A DNA stretch of 64,000 nucleotides from Amborella trichopoda (lineage: Eukaryota > Streptophyta > Magnoliopsida > Amborellales > Amborellaceae), in assembly GCF_000471905.2 (NCBI RefSeq), contig NW_006494865.1, positions 470,496-534,495 on the forward strand, given 5' to 3'. The notes beneath the pieces were generated by a model, which saw only the letters and a list, made by a program, of their open reading frames with translations, was not told the origin of the DNA and searched no databases. The translations under genes and the position numbers were made by a program. Of this stretch, positions 1-11,261 are shown in pieces. The stretch's first letter is position 1, and each line of letters opens with the position of its first letter.

Positions 1-960
1 TTCATTGCTTGGACCGATCAGGGACTAAAAATAGACTTCCACACTAGGCCCCTCCTAGAGGTAGAAATGTTAGGATTGTGTGTCTATGTACTTGAATTTG
101 ATGAAAAGCCTCCTGAGTCCCCAGACGAAGAGTTGTAAGAAGCTTCGGAAGAGTGGGAAGAAGTTGGTTAAGCCACTGCTAACGAGCGTGAAGAAATAAA
201 CTTTGGGGATCAAGCCGACCTAAGGCCAACTTTCATCTCGGTAAAAATGTCCCTAGAAGAGAAAGAAAGTTATATCTCCCTCCTCCGAGCAAACCGGGAT
301 GTCTTCGTCAAACATTCTCATGAGATGCCAGGCCTAGACCCTCAAATCACTCTCCACCGTCTCGGCATTGATCCATCCATAAAACCCATAAAGAAAAAAT
401 CAAGAAGGTTAAGACCGGACCTCGAGATGCAGATTGATGCTGAGGTGAATATGCTCAGGCGGGCTGGATTCATACATGAAGTCAAATACCCAAAATGGCT
501 GGCAAATGTTGTTCGAATCAAGAAGAAAAATCGCCAAATCAGGGTCTGTATTGACTTTCATGACTTGAACACCTCCTGCCCCAAGGACGACTTCCCCCTT
601 CCATCCACTAAGATGCTTGTCGATTCCACAGCTCATTGCCAAATCGTTTCTTTTATGGATGGGTATTCTGGTTATAATCAAATCAGGATGGCACCAAAAG
701 ATGTGGAGGCCACTGCGTTCTTGGCCTAAAAGGTGTCTTTTGCTATACTGTGATGCCTTTCCGGTTGAAGAATGCCGGTGCCACATACCAGCATGCCATC
801 GCGACCATCTTCAAGGGTATGATCCACAAGGAGGTCGAGTGCTATGTGGATGACTTGGTAGTTAAATCTGAAACAAAGGACACTCACATGCAAGACCTTA
901 GAAAGGTATTTGAATACCTGTGACATCACCAACTCAAGATGAACCCCTTGAAATGCGCAT
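1..960 (+). pseudogene. pol: Tat-type Ty3/gypsy reverse transcriptase (remnant)
   Basis: Reverse transcriptase of a Tat-lineage LTR retrotransposon, which would copy element RNA into DNA in the cytoplasmic particle. The window opens in the acidic linker before RT (frame 1, stops near 136 and 169); the RT core follows from 247 to 726 with the signatures VCIDFHDLN, CPKDDFPLP and FMDGYSGYNQI. A one-base shift at about 726 moves the rest to frame 3, where GVFCYTVMPF and an intact catalytic YVDD (843-854) are read. A stop at about 920 and another near 972 end it. The CPKDDFPLP type of motif is typical of Tat elements. The upstream gag and protease lie outside the window. Identification is secure; the copy is dead. 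Confidence 0.93.
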
Positions 961-1099
961 TTGGTGTACGCTAAGGAAATTCCTAGGGTTCATCATGAGT
1001 TACCGTGGGTTAGAGATTGTGCCTGTCAAAATCAAGGCAATTCAGGATATGCCACCGCCTACGACCAAGCATGAACGGTGGCCTCTCCAAGGATAGCTG

Positions 1100-1670
1100 G
1101 CCTATATTCGAAGGTTCATCTCAAACCATTCACGGCGATGCAGGCCCTTTTCACACCTGCTGAAGAAGGACACTCCCTTCATATGGGATGAGGGGTGCCA
1201 AGCTGCACTCGATGACATCAAGTAGTATTTGTTGAATCCTCTAGTGCTCTCTACGCCGGTGTTAGGTAGGCCTCTCATCCTATATGTGACTGCACTTGAT
1301 GAGTCACTCAGGGCACTCCTAGCACAAAACAATGATGGAGGGAAGGAAACAACGCTCTATATCAGTCACAAGATGCAGGGAGTTGAGAAGAATTACCCTC
1401 CCATCAAAAAACTGTGCTTAGCCTTGATCTTTACGGTACAAAAGCTTCGTCATTACTTGCTCAATCACGAGTTCAAACTAATCTCGAAGGCTGACCCGGT
1501 CAAGTTCTTTAGGACTCGGCCATGCTTATCAGGATGCCTGGCCAAGTGGACATTATTGCTGATGGAGTTCGACATCATGTATGTACCACAGAAGGCAGTC
1601 AAAGGTCAACCTAATAGACTTTCTCGTAGCTCACCCAGTCCCTTCGAAATCTCCCCAGTCAAGTGATTTC
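1100..1670 (+). pseudogene. pol: Ty3/gypsy RNase H, first domain (remnant)
   Basis: RNase H that would degrade the RNA strand of the hybrid during reverse transcription. The best frame (1229-1666) shows the blocks LILYVTALDESLRALLAQ, LYISHKMQG, the ENYPPI-like KNYPPIKKLCLAL, and LAKWTLLLMEFDI before the tail YVPQKAVKGQ that leads to the second RNase H. The upstream RT connection (1100-1228) is readable only with stops and frame changes. It follows RT at the usual spacing. Homologous blocks occur on the minus strand at 16156-16560 and 41420-41900. Confidence 0.9.
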
Positions 1671-1689
1671 TCAGATGAAAAAATTTTCT

Positions 1690-2110
1690 ATACGGTACTG
1701 GCTTAATCATGGGACATGTATTTCGACGGAGCATTCTAGTTTGATTGAGGGGGCACCGGAGTCATGTTCCTGACTCCCGACGATGGAATGATTCCTTTAT
1801 CCTTTTTGCTTATAGAGGAATTTTCTCATAATGAAGCTGAATATCAAACCATCATAATCGGATTGGAGATCTCCCAGGAGATAGACCTAGAGCAGCTAAA
1901 CATCTTTGGCGACTCTAAGCTGGTCATCCGATAGCTTAAAGGGATTTATGATGTGAGGAAGGATACTCTGAATCCTTATCATGATATAGCCCAATCTTAT
2001 ATGGCTCAGTTCGATGTTTTCTCCCTGAGTCATATCCCTAGAAGGCTAAACTAGCAGGAAGATGCACTTTCAAAGCTCGGGGCCACCATTCAACTGTCTT
2101 CATCAAGGCT
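1690..2110 (+). pseudogene. pol: Archaeal-type RNase H, second domain (Tat hallmark, remnant)
   Basis: A second RNase H follows the first, an arrangement established for Tat-lineage elements (Ogre, Retand, Grande relatives). Visible blocks are MYFDGAF near 1708, GVMFLTPDDGMIPL near 1760, HNEAEYQ near 1830, and LVIR followed by a stop near 1922, then KGIYDVRKDTLNPYHD. At least four in-frame stops interrupt it. The domain is matched by 15560-16155 and 41000-41420 on the minus strand. From 2111 to about 2570 there is only a degraded linker to the integrase; an open frame on the other strand there is a shadow. Confidence 0.88.
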
Positions 2111-2569
2111 CACACCTATCTGAGTAACAGAATGGAGACATGTCAACTTGACAACCAAAGTTGATGCAAATGAAGAGAGAGAAATCTTCCTCGAATGCCT
2201 GACTTATCCGTTCGAAGCACTCCTCGCTGCCAAGGATGTCATTAAGGCAGAGTAGGAGATGTTCCGAGGAAACGAATCTAAGGCTGAGAAACAAGAGCCT
2301 GAATTCTTCAACCCGATGTGTGCAGAGGTAGAACAAGTGGAAGACTGGAGGGATCCTATCATGGACTTCGTAAAGCATGGAAGGCTGCCTCAGGATTGGG
2401 AGGAACGCAACGGCAAACAGTAAATGCACTGTTCTTGATTGGAATGTTCTCTTTCATCTATCATTTGCAAGAATTCTCCTCAAATTTTTTGACACACTCA
2501 AGTAAAGTGCTCGAAGAAGTGCATTCAGGTATCTGCAGGCTACATCAGTCCGACCCTAAGCTCTAGGAG

Positions 2570-3558
2570 GGCATACGTAGGCTCGGCTATTATTTTCCTT
2601 CAAAGGTGGTTGATGCCCAAAACTATGCTAAAAGATGTCAGGTGTGCCATATTCACTCATACCTCATTCATCATCCCTCGGATCCTCTCCATCACCCCTT
2701 TCCTAGTGGGGCATGGAAATTGTAGGACCCATCGACCCTCCTTCTACCTTGGGTCATGCCTTCATTCTAGTAGCGACATACTACCTTTCCAAGTGGGCTG
2801 AAGCAGTCCCTCTCAAGCAGGTTCCAGGGACCACTGTGGCCAACTTCGTGCGCCACCACATCATATACCGGTTCGTGGTTTCGGACCAAATAATCTCTGA
2901 TAATGGCTCTCAATTCAGAAGCCATCACGTTGATCGCCTGGCCAACCAATTCGATTTCGAGTAGAAATACTCGACCATGTACTGCCCTCGAGCCAATGAT
3001 TTAGCTGAAGAATTCAAAACCCTGTGCTTCGGAAGTATGTTTCGTAGTCAAAGAAGAATTGGCATGAGAAGCTGCTTGAAGCTTTCTGGGCCTTTCACAC
3101 CACCACTCACAATACTACGAACTCTACCCTTTATTCCCTGGTTTAGGGAGGTGAGGCGATCTTACCCCTCGAAGTTCAGATACCTTCACTCTGTTTTGCT
3201 ATACATCAAGGACTAACCGAAGATGAGAGGGTCAAGCTCCATTATCAGGAGTTAGATTCCCTTGACGAAAAGAGACAAAAGGCTCAACAGAACCTCGACC
3301 TCAATCAGTGGAGAATGAAGAGGGCCCCTGAAAAATCTATCAAGGTTCCCTCATTCACCAGTTGAGATCTAGTCTTAGCAGTTAAGAGACCGATTGTCAT
3401 GCGTGGGTGTGGCAAAGGAAAGTTCGAGCCCAAGTGGGAAGGTCCATTCATATTCAAGAAGGTCACACCACATGGGGCCTATATACTGGAAAACTCTGAT
3501 GGAGAAGAGGAGATGCCCCCTATCAAGGGGCAGTATTTAAAGAAGTATTACCCTTGAC
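2570..3558 (+). pseudogene. pol: Tat integrase with zinc-binding and C-terminal regions (remnant)
   Basis: Integrase, which would insert the cDNA into the host chromosome. A degraded zinc-binding region (GYYFPSKVVDAQNYAKRC, then CHIHS, 2585-2670) precedes the catalytic core. In the core the first acidic position reads MEIVGP where relatives have MDIVGP, so Asp has become Glu. The second Asp is intact in ISDNGSQF (codon 2899-2901), and the downstream glutamate region reads ANDLAEEF near 2995. A stop follows FDFE at 2962. The C-terminal end YLKKYYP with TGA at 3556-3558 is preserved. Compare 40082-40288 (-) and 52859-53600 (+). Confidence 0.92.
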
Positions 3559-3582
3559 ATGTCCCTAAAATGCAGAGCGTGC

Positions 3583-3648
3583 AATAAAAAGAAAGAAATA
3601 AAGATGAGGAACATTAAGACGACTAAAAAGAAATTCATTTCTTTTATT
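3583..3648. terminator. Converging poly(A) signals behind the integrase
   Basis: AATAAA at 3583-3588 on the plus strand lies 25 bp after the integrase stop and would serve the sense transcript. Only about 60 bp further on, AATAAAAG on the minus strand (3641-3648) would serve a transcript coming the other way. The same region of the second copy (53600-53690) has a degenerate minus-strand counterpart. The motifs are seen directly; the function is inferred. Confidence 0.4.
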
Positions 3649-5100
3649 GCATTAGAAAAAGGCGCAAGCTACAATCAAGAGCCCATTATTACGGTGGTTA
3701 CAAAGCCCTTGCATATGAGGATAAGAGGACATTTACAGTCCAAAAAGAAACGCCCTCATCATGTAGAAGAACCAAAACCACTTGAAAGTCAGCTTCAATT
3801 AAACTGTTGGGTGTTCTCAAAGAGGATGGTTATAAGCCAAAAGAAGAAGCCAACCATTTTCGAGTCAGCTTCAATCCATTTATAATACAAAGCACACTTC
3901 TCTGGCAAGGAGCTGGCCCATGATGGATTCCCTTCCTAAGAAACAACACGAACTTCACATTGTTCTAGATGACTTGGCTTCCAACAAACCACAGTGATCG
4001 AGCCTTCTCATTTGCCATCACTCTTGGCTCCATAAGGAATCGTCGTCCATGGTCATCACCACGTGCAACTCAGTGTCAAGAGTGATCATCGTCGCATGTG
4101 ACTTAACATTGCAAGTAACCACGACCGTGTGTAGCTTAATGCCATGTGCTACTATCATCACGAGCAGGCCAACGCCACATGAAACCATCTATTGTCGTGT
4201 GCAGCATAGAGACGCGTGAGTGTAACGCTGCATACGACTTAATAACATGCATGCCCTGTTGAGCCTTCGGCTTCCACTGTGCCCCATTCCCGAGGGGCAT
4301 TAACTCTCACATCTCTTCTGTTTCCCCAACCGTCACTCCTCGCCGACGGTCTGCCCTCTCATGACCTTTCGCCTCCCCGCAACCCTTCGGGCTTCGTTGG
4401 AAACTTCCTTTTCCCATCAGGAACCCCCTCTGATCCTGTTCTTTTTCCTTATCGACAGTTGGGGATATTGAAAGAACCACAAGAAAATCCTTCCCCATAT
4501 TTTCTCATTACCGGAGTTGGAGGAAAACCATTGCAATCCCCAGAAAGATTCCCTATGACCCTGCGGGCTTCCCTTCTCCCTCTTTTTGTGCTTCTGTAGT
4601 TCGCCACAACTCATCGAAGTTTCACTATGGTTCCGGTGAGCCCACTACTGCTCCTTCCTCTTCCTTTTCGACAACCAGAGGACCGTCAGAGGCCTCTAAC
4701 GTCCCTGCAACCTGCTAGCAATTGCAGAATGATAAGAAAAACACCTGGACTCTTACTAAGAACCACTGCCACTCTCGCAGCTTCACCGGAAAAGTCTCGG
4801 TGAAGCTTTGAGAATCCCTCTTCCCTGCTCTGACCCTCAGCACTCTCCACAAAACTGCTCGCAAGCACGCTGTGAAGGCCCACAACCTGGTCAAGCTCAT
4901 TCAAAAGCTCTTGAAGGCCTGTGTACTACAGATTTTGGCCGGGAAAACTCTAGCCAGAAAACTCTTGACATAAGCTTCGACTCTCCCCCCTCTCAATAAA
5001 AATCTCTTCAATTGTTTTACCCTTCGGTAAAATAGTGAAATAGGGTTTTTCCTCCTTTTATACTCAGGAACACCACAAACTGACCCTCACAAAGTCGAAA
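3649..5100 (-). other. A1: putative antisense transcription unit behind Tat pol
   Basis: This stretch is shared with 53690-55290 at scattered but collinear blocks, for example the 'gcaaggagct' block at 3905 and 54082 and the promoter block at 5010-5065 and 55240-55295. A TATA-like box on the minus strand (5056-5062) and a minus-strand poly(A) signal (3648-3641) frame about 1.4 kb. No long open frame is convincing; the best minus frame is 4686-4904 (72 aa, unknown). Some Tat elements are known to carry an extra antisense gene between pol and the 3' LTR, and this is the same position. Assignment as a decayed relative is inference. Confidence 0.4.
5056..5062 (-). promoter_or_regulatory. TATA box of antisense unit A1
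   Basis: Minus strand reads GAGTATAAAAGGAGG. The corresponding block of copy A2 reads GTCTATATAAGGGGG (55284-55290), so a TATA-like box is kept in this orientation despite heavy divergence around it. Confidence 0.5.
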
Positions 5101-5159
5101 TGATGCTCCAGTCCCCAGCTTCTAAGGGAAATTAGACCAGGCTGGGGTGGGTCAAGCCC

Positions 5160-5430
5160 GAGATCGAAAGGGTTATTACCGCATGCTTCGACAGCATCGT
5201 CGAGTGCTTTGTTAAGAGTTATCACCGCGCGCCTCGTCAAGGAGCTATCGCCACATGCCTCATCAAGGGCTATTGTCATGCTTCTCATCAAGAGCTATTG
5301 TCACGGGCCTCATCAAGAGCTATCACCGTGCGGCCATCAAGAGTTAACATCACGTGCCTCACCAAGTGGTTAGCGATGTGTGCTTCACTCAAGGCTTAAT
5401 GCCGCATGTGCCATCCAAGACTTAGTGTCG
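5160..5430. repeat. ~32-bp minisatellite
   Basis: About eight degenerate units of the type 'tcaagagctatcaccgtgcg'. The unit alternates a 'catcaagagctat' part with a 'caccgcgcgcctc' part. Copy A2 has unrelated short repeats (GCGCCGGTTG type) in the equivalent interval 55420-55740, so the tandem content turned over between the two copies. Confidence 0.6.
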
Positions 5431-5564
5431 TGCGCATGCCGAGACACTCCCACCCAGACCATCATCTCGCATCCTCAAGAAGTTCATTCCCTGCATCATA
5501 AGCTCACTCCTTAGGGAGTCGAGGCACCAATTATGACTCTATTCCCCCTTGAGTCACATTCTCC

Positions 5565-6960
5565 CAACACAATGGTCTGTGCTGCATGACCTTAAACTGC
5601 ATAGCATGGGTCCGTGCTCTATGACCCTAAACTGCACAGCTTTGGTCCATGCTGCATGACCTTAAACTGCACAGCCATGGTCCAGGTGTACGACCCTAAA
5701 CTGCATGGTTCAAACTATATGACCCTAAACTGTAGCGGAGGTCTAGTTGCACAACCTTAAACAGCATGGTCCTCGTTGCATGACTCTAAAATGCACGACC
5801 ATGGTCCAGCTGTATGGCCTTAAACCATAGTGCACGTTCTACCCTCATGAAGTTAAAAGGCTTAGCATCATGGTCCAAATTATATGCACTTAAACTGTAA
5901 AGGGGGTCTACCTACACGATCTTAAACTGCATGGTGTTAACTACGTGACTTTAAACTACATAGCCATGGTCCAAGCTACAAGACTTTAAAACTGGAATGG
6001 ACGGTGTGATAAATAGTCCATACGCATAACTTTAACTAGATGGACCACCTCATCGCTAGGTGTATTTCATCAATATTCCCAGTGGAGTTAGGTCTATGTA
6101 AAAAAAAAAGGGGTCGCACTTACCCCTTTAATCCTCAGAGGGTCTGTTTCATAGCAACAACCCCCCAGTAGGAGTCACATCCTATTGCAAACCCACTATC
6201 CCTAGGAAGCTACGGTCATTCTTATCTTTTCAACCTTTAGTGGGGTCACATCTGTGCTCTAGCCTGTCATTCTCAGAAGAGTTATATGCACACCATTACT
6301 CATCATCCTCAGGGACTCACACCTACCCTCTTAATCCCTAGTGAATCTCGCTTGCCACTCTTACTAGGGCCATCACCTTCATCTAAATCTCTTTGCCTAT
6401 GTATAGCCATAACTATCTTTATCCCAAAGGAGTCATATTGTTATCTACATACCTATCCCCAATGCGGCTTCACCTACATGGTGACCCACACATTGGTCCA
6501 TGCTGCATGACCTTAAACTGCACAGCCTTGGTCGGTGCTGCAGGACCCTAAACTGCACAGCCTTGGTCCATGCTGCATGACCTTAAACTGCACAGCCATG
6601 GTCTAGGTGTACAAACCTAAATTGCATGGTCCAAACTATATGACCTAAAACTGTGGTGGAGGTCTAGTTGCATGACCTTAAACTGCCTAGTCTTAGCTAC
6701 ATGACTTTAAACTTCATAGCCACGGTTTAAACTATGTGACCATAAACCGTAGTCTACGTCCTAGCTGCATGACATTAAAGGCTTAGCATCATGATCCAAA
6801 CTATATGACCTTAAACTGTAGTGAAGGTCTAGTTGCACGACCTTAAATTGTCGAGTCATAATTGCATGACTTTGCACTGGATAACCACAGTCCAAGCTAT
6901 ATGACCTTAAACCATAGTGTGCATCGTGGCCTCATGATATTAAACTGCTTTGCCTAGGCC
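5565..6960. repeat. CCCTAAA-containing ~31/63-bp satellite-like array (copy A1)
   Basis: Units of roughly 31 bp built on 'gcatgaccctaaactgcaca' and 'tggtccatgct', organised in about 63-bp pairs. Each half unit includes CCTAAAC, CTTAAAC or, most often in the other copy, the plant telomere heptamer CCCTAAA. The array covers 5565-6010 and 6490-6960 and is interrupted by a unique block (6011-6489). That unique block, rich in 'gagtcacacc' type words, also appears in copy A2 at 55800-56210. The better preserved copy is 56215-57245. Confidence 0.85.
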
Positions 6961-7300
6961 CCGGAGGCATGAATTTAAACACACCCCCACTTATGCGCAC
7001 ACCCCCTTTACGTGCATATTCACGCACACCTTCCCTAACCGACCCATCCGTGTGTGCACACCACACACATTTCTTCCCCAGCAACCTTATTCACATCACT
7101 ACCACTTTCCATCATCCATTAGTGAGTCTCACCCATGCTCACGAAATGGCGAACGCTCTCGCCATCCATACTCGCCATCAGCTAGTAGGTCACCACTTTT
7201 CACATCACTTTCCATCCTTCACTGGTAGCCTCGTGCCATCTCCTCAAAGTGAGTAAAAACCATCACCAGACTCACTCTATGGCCTCCACAAACTGCCATT
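6961..7300. other. Non-coding CA-rich block shared by A1 and A2
   Basis: The stretch 'gcgcacacccc' through 'gtgagtaaaaacc' matches 57260-57590 along its length ('gtgagtctcacccatgctcac' type words in both). Two overlapping open frames here (92 and 95 aa) are His/Pro/Thr-rich products of the base bias and have no protein signature. Confidence 0.6.
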
Positions 7301-7690
7301 CATCACCACTACAGTCCAGCTGTATGACCCTAAATTAGAGTGAACGTTTTCACCGCATGATGTTAAAAGGCTTCGCACAAGTCTCGAAGGCATGACCCTA
7401 AACGCGCCTTCAAAAAAAATAGGCATGGTGTACACCTGAACAAGGAAACACCATGAGTAAAAATGATGGATGAGTATGGTCATGAAATCATGAGTAAAAG
7501 AGTTCCATGAAAACAAAAACCTAGGTACAGTGGAAACCCCGAAAGGCATCGTGAGCAAAAGAAAATGAAGAGGGTAGGCATGACAGCAAGGTCATGGGTA
7601 AAAGAGTCAAAAAACAAAGGAAGTCGATGGAAACCGTATTTACGGTGCTACTTCCCCGGTTCAAGTGAATACCCAAAAAGGATGCTTGAA
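7301..7690 (-). repeat. Conserved GAGTAAAA-rich block (A1 copy)
   Basis: About 300-390 bp in which the word CATGAGTAAAA or GAGTAAAAGAGTC recurs every 30-55 bp, ending in 'cttccccggttcaagtgaa'. The same block is found at 57590-57995 (+), and as its reverse complement at 37580-37860 and, shortened, 21236-21400. It is the only part shared by all four A and C regions. In each it lies upstream of the antisense TATA-like box, so an upstream regulatory role is possible but unproven. Confidence 0.65.
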
Positions 7691-8689
7691 CAAAAAACAA
7701 CCAAGTTGACACAGCATCACAACCTCAGCCGGCACCCAAGTCAATGGACTTGATCTTCCATCAAGTCTTTATCCCGAGCTCTCTTATGGGCTCCAGAGAC
7801 TTGACCAAGCTGATGGGGATGGCTCAAGATGGTACTCTTGAGGAAAGTCTTTGAGTACCAGGGCTCAAGGTGCTCGCTCGATAGAGAAAGGGAAAGCAAG
7901 AGAAGGATCGGCTCCTGATGGCGTCCGAGTCGAGAGCGCGGTAGTTCGGGAAAGCGGCAAGTGTGCGCCTCTCGAAGAAGGATCACGGGTGACTTAGGAG
8001 TCAACCTGGGCTCGAACAGCTGTTCTGGCCTTAAGAGGTCGAGAAATGCGAGCACATGTCTGTAAGAGAGCAAGAGGGAGCCTGTCTCTTACCAAGTGTG
8101 GACGAGGGGTCGTCTCCCTTGTGATTGGGTTAGCACAATAACAGTGTTGCCCTGAGCGGTGAGATGCACATGCATGATGTGTACAGGACTTGGCCTGAGG
8201 AGGCCTGATCCCGGACACCTGCTTGAGGCAATGGGTTGCCCCGTGGCGTGGCTCGAGTGGATGACCCACGAGCCTTAATGTGTGTGCGAGATGTGGAGGC
8301 CTCATTGTCTCCTCCTCGATGTGTGGAGCCTTTAAGCATAGAGTCCCGAGGTGGTGCAGGAATGCGGGGGTACCCTTGCGGCGACCCACAGGAGCAACGA
8401 CAACTTCTTTGCCTTCTACAGAGAGGGATTGGGTAGCCTTACAACGTACCTTAACAATACGACCGAGACTACCATAACGGTGGCTAATTTTGCGTGGTAG
8501 CACGACGGGGCATGGTAACTTAGACTGACGCGGTGGTAATACTACTCGATGATAGAATCAACACTAACTAGTCGAGCACGATGGCCTGTCTGTCATGGCA
8601 ACAAGACAGGCATGATAACTCAGACCGAAATTGTGGCAGTATTGCTCGACAACGAGACTACCATAATGGTGCTAGACTTAACCCATCTC

Positions 8690-9080
8690 TTGGTCAAACG
8701 AGAGAGGAGGAAGAAAAAGAGAGAGAAATGAGAAGAGAAGGAGTAGTTGAAGAATTGTGGGAGAGAAGAAGGAATAATACAAAGAAGAAAAGAGAGAGGA
8801 GATGAGTGCCAAAAGAAGAAAGAAGGAGAAGATAAGAAAGAAGAAAGAGAAGCGAGAAGAAAGAAGAGAGAAGAGAGAAGGAAGAAGAGAGAGAAGAGAG
8901 CAAAAAGAAGAGAGATAAGAGATAAGAAAGAGAAGAGAAGAAAGAAGAAAGAGAGGAAAGAAGAGAGAGAAGAGAGAAGAAAGAAGATAAAAAAAGAAGA
9001 GAGAAGAAAGAAGAGAGAGAAGAAGGAGGAAAGAAGAGAGAAGAGAGAGAAGCGAGGAGAAATAAGAGAGAGAAAGGGGA
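8690..9080. repeat. GA-rich purine tract
   Basis: About 390 bp with nearly only A and G on the plus strand (words GAAGAGAGAAGA). A second tract lies at 9690-9880. Three or four long frames read through it on both strands, including a Ser/Leu/Phe-rich one of 179 aa; all are composition artefacts. Equivalent tracts are at 27660-28060 and, as CT, at 60700-60790. Confidence 0.9.
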
Positions 9081-9610
9081 AAGAAACATGGACCACACTG
9101 GGGTTCCACCGTCCATGACAGAGGAGAAAGAAGCATGGACGGCGATAGGGTTCTGCCATTCATGTTAGATTAGAGAGAAGAAAGAAAGAAGCATAGATGG
9201 TGACGGGGTTTCGCCGTCTATGACAGAGAAAACAGAAGAGAAAGAAGCATGGATGGCGATGGGGTTCTACCATCCATGACAAAAGAGAGAGAACAGAGAT
9301 AAGCATGAACGACGATGGGGTTCTGCGGTCCATGACAAAGGAGGGTGAAAAGAGAGAAGCATGGACGGAGATGGGGTTCCACCTTTCATGACAAAGAAGG
9401 GAGAAAAGAGAGAAGCATGAACGACGATGGGGTTTCTTCGTCCATGATAGAGAAGAGAGAGAAGAGAAAGAAGCATGGACGGTGTTAAGGTTCTATCGTC
9501 CATGATAGGAGAAAGAAAAGAGAAAAGCACGAACGGTGATGGGGTTTCACCATCCATGTCAGAGCAGAGAGAAGAGAGAAAGAACCATGGATGGTGATAG
9601 GGTTTTGTCG
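9080..9610. repeat. Hairpin array of LTR B1
   Basis: About nine units of 55-60 bp: a GA-rich spacer and a ~31-nt inverted repeat starting CATGGA and ending TCCATG. The clearest hairpin has 9-bp perfect arms (9248-9256 with 9270-9278) around a 13-nt loop. Arm sequence varies from unit to unit, often with matching change in the other arm (ATGG with CCAT, ACGA with TCGT). Related arrays are 27010-27660 and 60800-61660. Confidence 0.8.
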
Positions 9611-9989
9611 TCCAAGGGATGAGAAAGAGAGTAAGAGAGAATATGGAAAGTCGGACATGCTTGACGATGCTTGCCGTCATTCATGTCGAGAAAGGGAAGG
9701 GAGAGAAGAAAAAGGTGGAGAGAGAAAGAAGGAAGAGGAGAGAAAGAAAGAAAGAAGAGGAAAGAGAAAAGAGGAGCGGAGAGAGAAAGAAAAAAGAGGA
9801 GAGAGAAAGAAAGAAGAGGAGAGAGAAAGAAATGAGAGGAGAGAGAAAATAGGAGGAGAGAGAAAATTACCTTCACCTAGGGGTACCATACTTTTCTTCT
9901 CTCTTATCTCTCCCTCTCTTAGACATGACCCTCAATCTCAAAGCTTAATTTGAAATTTATTCATCAAATTAAAGGTCCATTACAATAAC

Positions 9990-10003
9990 GTGTTATATAT
10001 AAA
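9990..10003 (-). promoter_or_regulatory. TATA box of LTR B1
   Basis: Minus strand reads GTTTATATATAACAC; an AATAAA follows on the minus strand at about 9957-9962. The same TATA-to-AATAAA arrangement is seen in LTR B4 (60539 and 60628), which supports the minus orientation chosen for B1. Confidence 0.6.
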
Positions 10004-11261
10004 CTTGGGTCCAAAACAAGAGTGGATTCCTAAAATCTAACCGAACTGATGATAAATACAATTTATTTGAATTAAATAAAAATTAAAAAATGGGTGCAAA
10101 ATGATGATATTGCCCCCGCTCAACAATACACAAAATTACAAAACAGTCCCTACTGCACCCATGGAACGTATGCAATTTTCCTAAGCCGATTCGGGGTTAC
10201 TTCGATGCTTATTTGAACAAAATATGATTACTTTCTCATTGGTCTCAGAGTGACGACCAATTTGATACTAACGTCGAGTCTCGAATCGTGTTTTTAGGCC
10301 ACGATCACGTGACTTGAAATTTTCACGAATCTTGGAAACTTCGGATTGATAGTGCACTCATTTCTTGATGTAGTTCTTTAATTTCTTTGTTGAATTTCAT
10401 CAAGCATGCCATCACGATTAGTTGCAACAACCGTAGCTCGATTTCCTGTTCGAACGAAGATTTTACCATGTTGGGTTTTTTATTGAAATCTGCGGCAACT
10501 TCGACGCCTTCGTGTGCTGAATCCAATCGTTCATCATATGCGAGGTTCGGACCAGTCATAGCCACAGACCTTGCATATGCGATGGAACTGGTTTTGTGTC
10601 ATTCGGGTTGCCAGCACCATGAAATGGCCGCTCTAGTGGCTCGTCTATTGCTGATTTTCCTGCAACTGTCTTCACAAATCGTCATCTTCTCTCTAGCTTT
10701 TCTCGCTACTAGGGCATCATCATGGGGTGTGCCACATATCAAAACGCTCGTCTTGACGAGTCAAACACGCTCACAAAATTTGAGCATGATTAAACTTGTA
10801 ATGAGTGATCTTCAAAGTTTCTGCTAGTGACTATGCAAACCAATGTCCTTTAATGCATATTGTTACAGGGAGGGCGTACGAGAACAGCGTGCAGCCTCTC
10901 CTATTTAAGTATTTTGCCCATAACTTTATCTTGGAGAGTCTGTTTTACTTGAAATTTGTCCCCTATGGGATTTCAGCCATGCCGGACCTAATGGAGGTGG
11001 TCCACAATTATTTGATTCACAGAAAATGGGGTGCTAGATATCGATTTTTCTGAAACTGTTTCTTTGTCTACACTGCCTTAAACATGTCGGATTGTGACGA
11101 AACTCTGCACGTAGACTTTTGAAGTACTTAAGAATATTTTTACCCATTCTGGGGTAATTATGAGACTGTAAAAAATTACACTGTATTGTCAGGGCTTTAT
11201 TGACCGGCTTCTCTTTTAGTCTGTGTCGGGGACCCATGGTGTCGAAAAATGTGTTCAAACA

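Larger units (their letters stand above)
7745..11261 (-). mobile_element. Tat-type LTR B1
   Basis: Long terminal repeat in minus orientation. It begins at 11261 with TGTTTGAACACATTTTTC, matching the starts at 29308 (-) and 59239 (+). Just before the start lies a purine-rich stretch on the minus strand (CCAAGGGTAG), a possible polypurine tract. The U3 part (11260-10000) aligns with 29308-28220 and with 59239-60540 of the other copies. A TATA-like box, GA-rich tracts and a hairpin array follow in order. The far end is uncertain; 7745 is where similarity between A1 and A2 has stopped. Open frames inside (for example 10387-10827, 7994-8503) are not coding. Orientation and order fit a 3' LTR for the minus-strand Tat element at 15525-18960. 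Confidence 0.75.

Noticed and set aside
3559..3885. 108-aa Lys-rich frame after the integrase
   Set aside because: The homologous copy at 53600-53900 does not keep it as the same protein, and it overlaps the poly(A) signals.
8620..9163. Overlapping long minus frames (140-179 aa), Ser/Leu/Phe-rich
   Set aside because: They are translations of a GA/CT tract in three frames; no start context or domain.
10387..10827. 146-aa plus frame inside LTR B1
   Set aside because: LTR U3 sequence; the aligned parts of B2 and B4 are not open in this frame.
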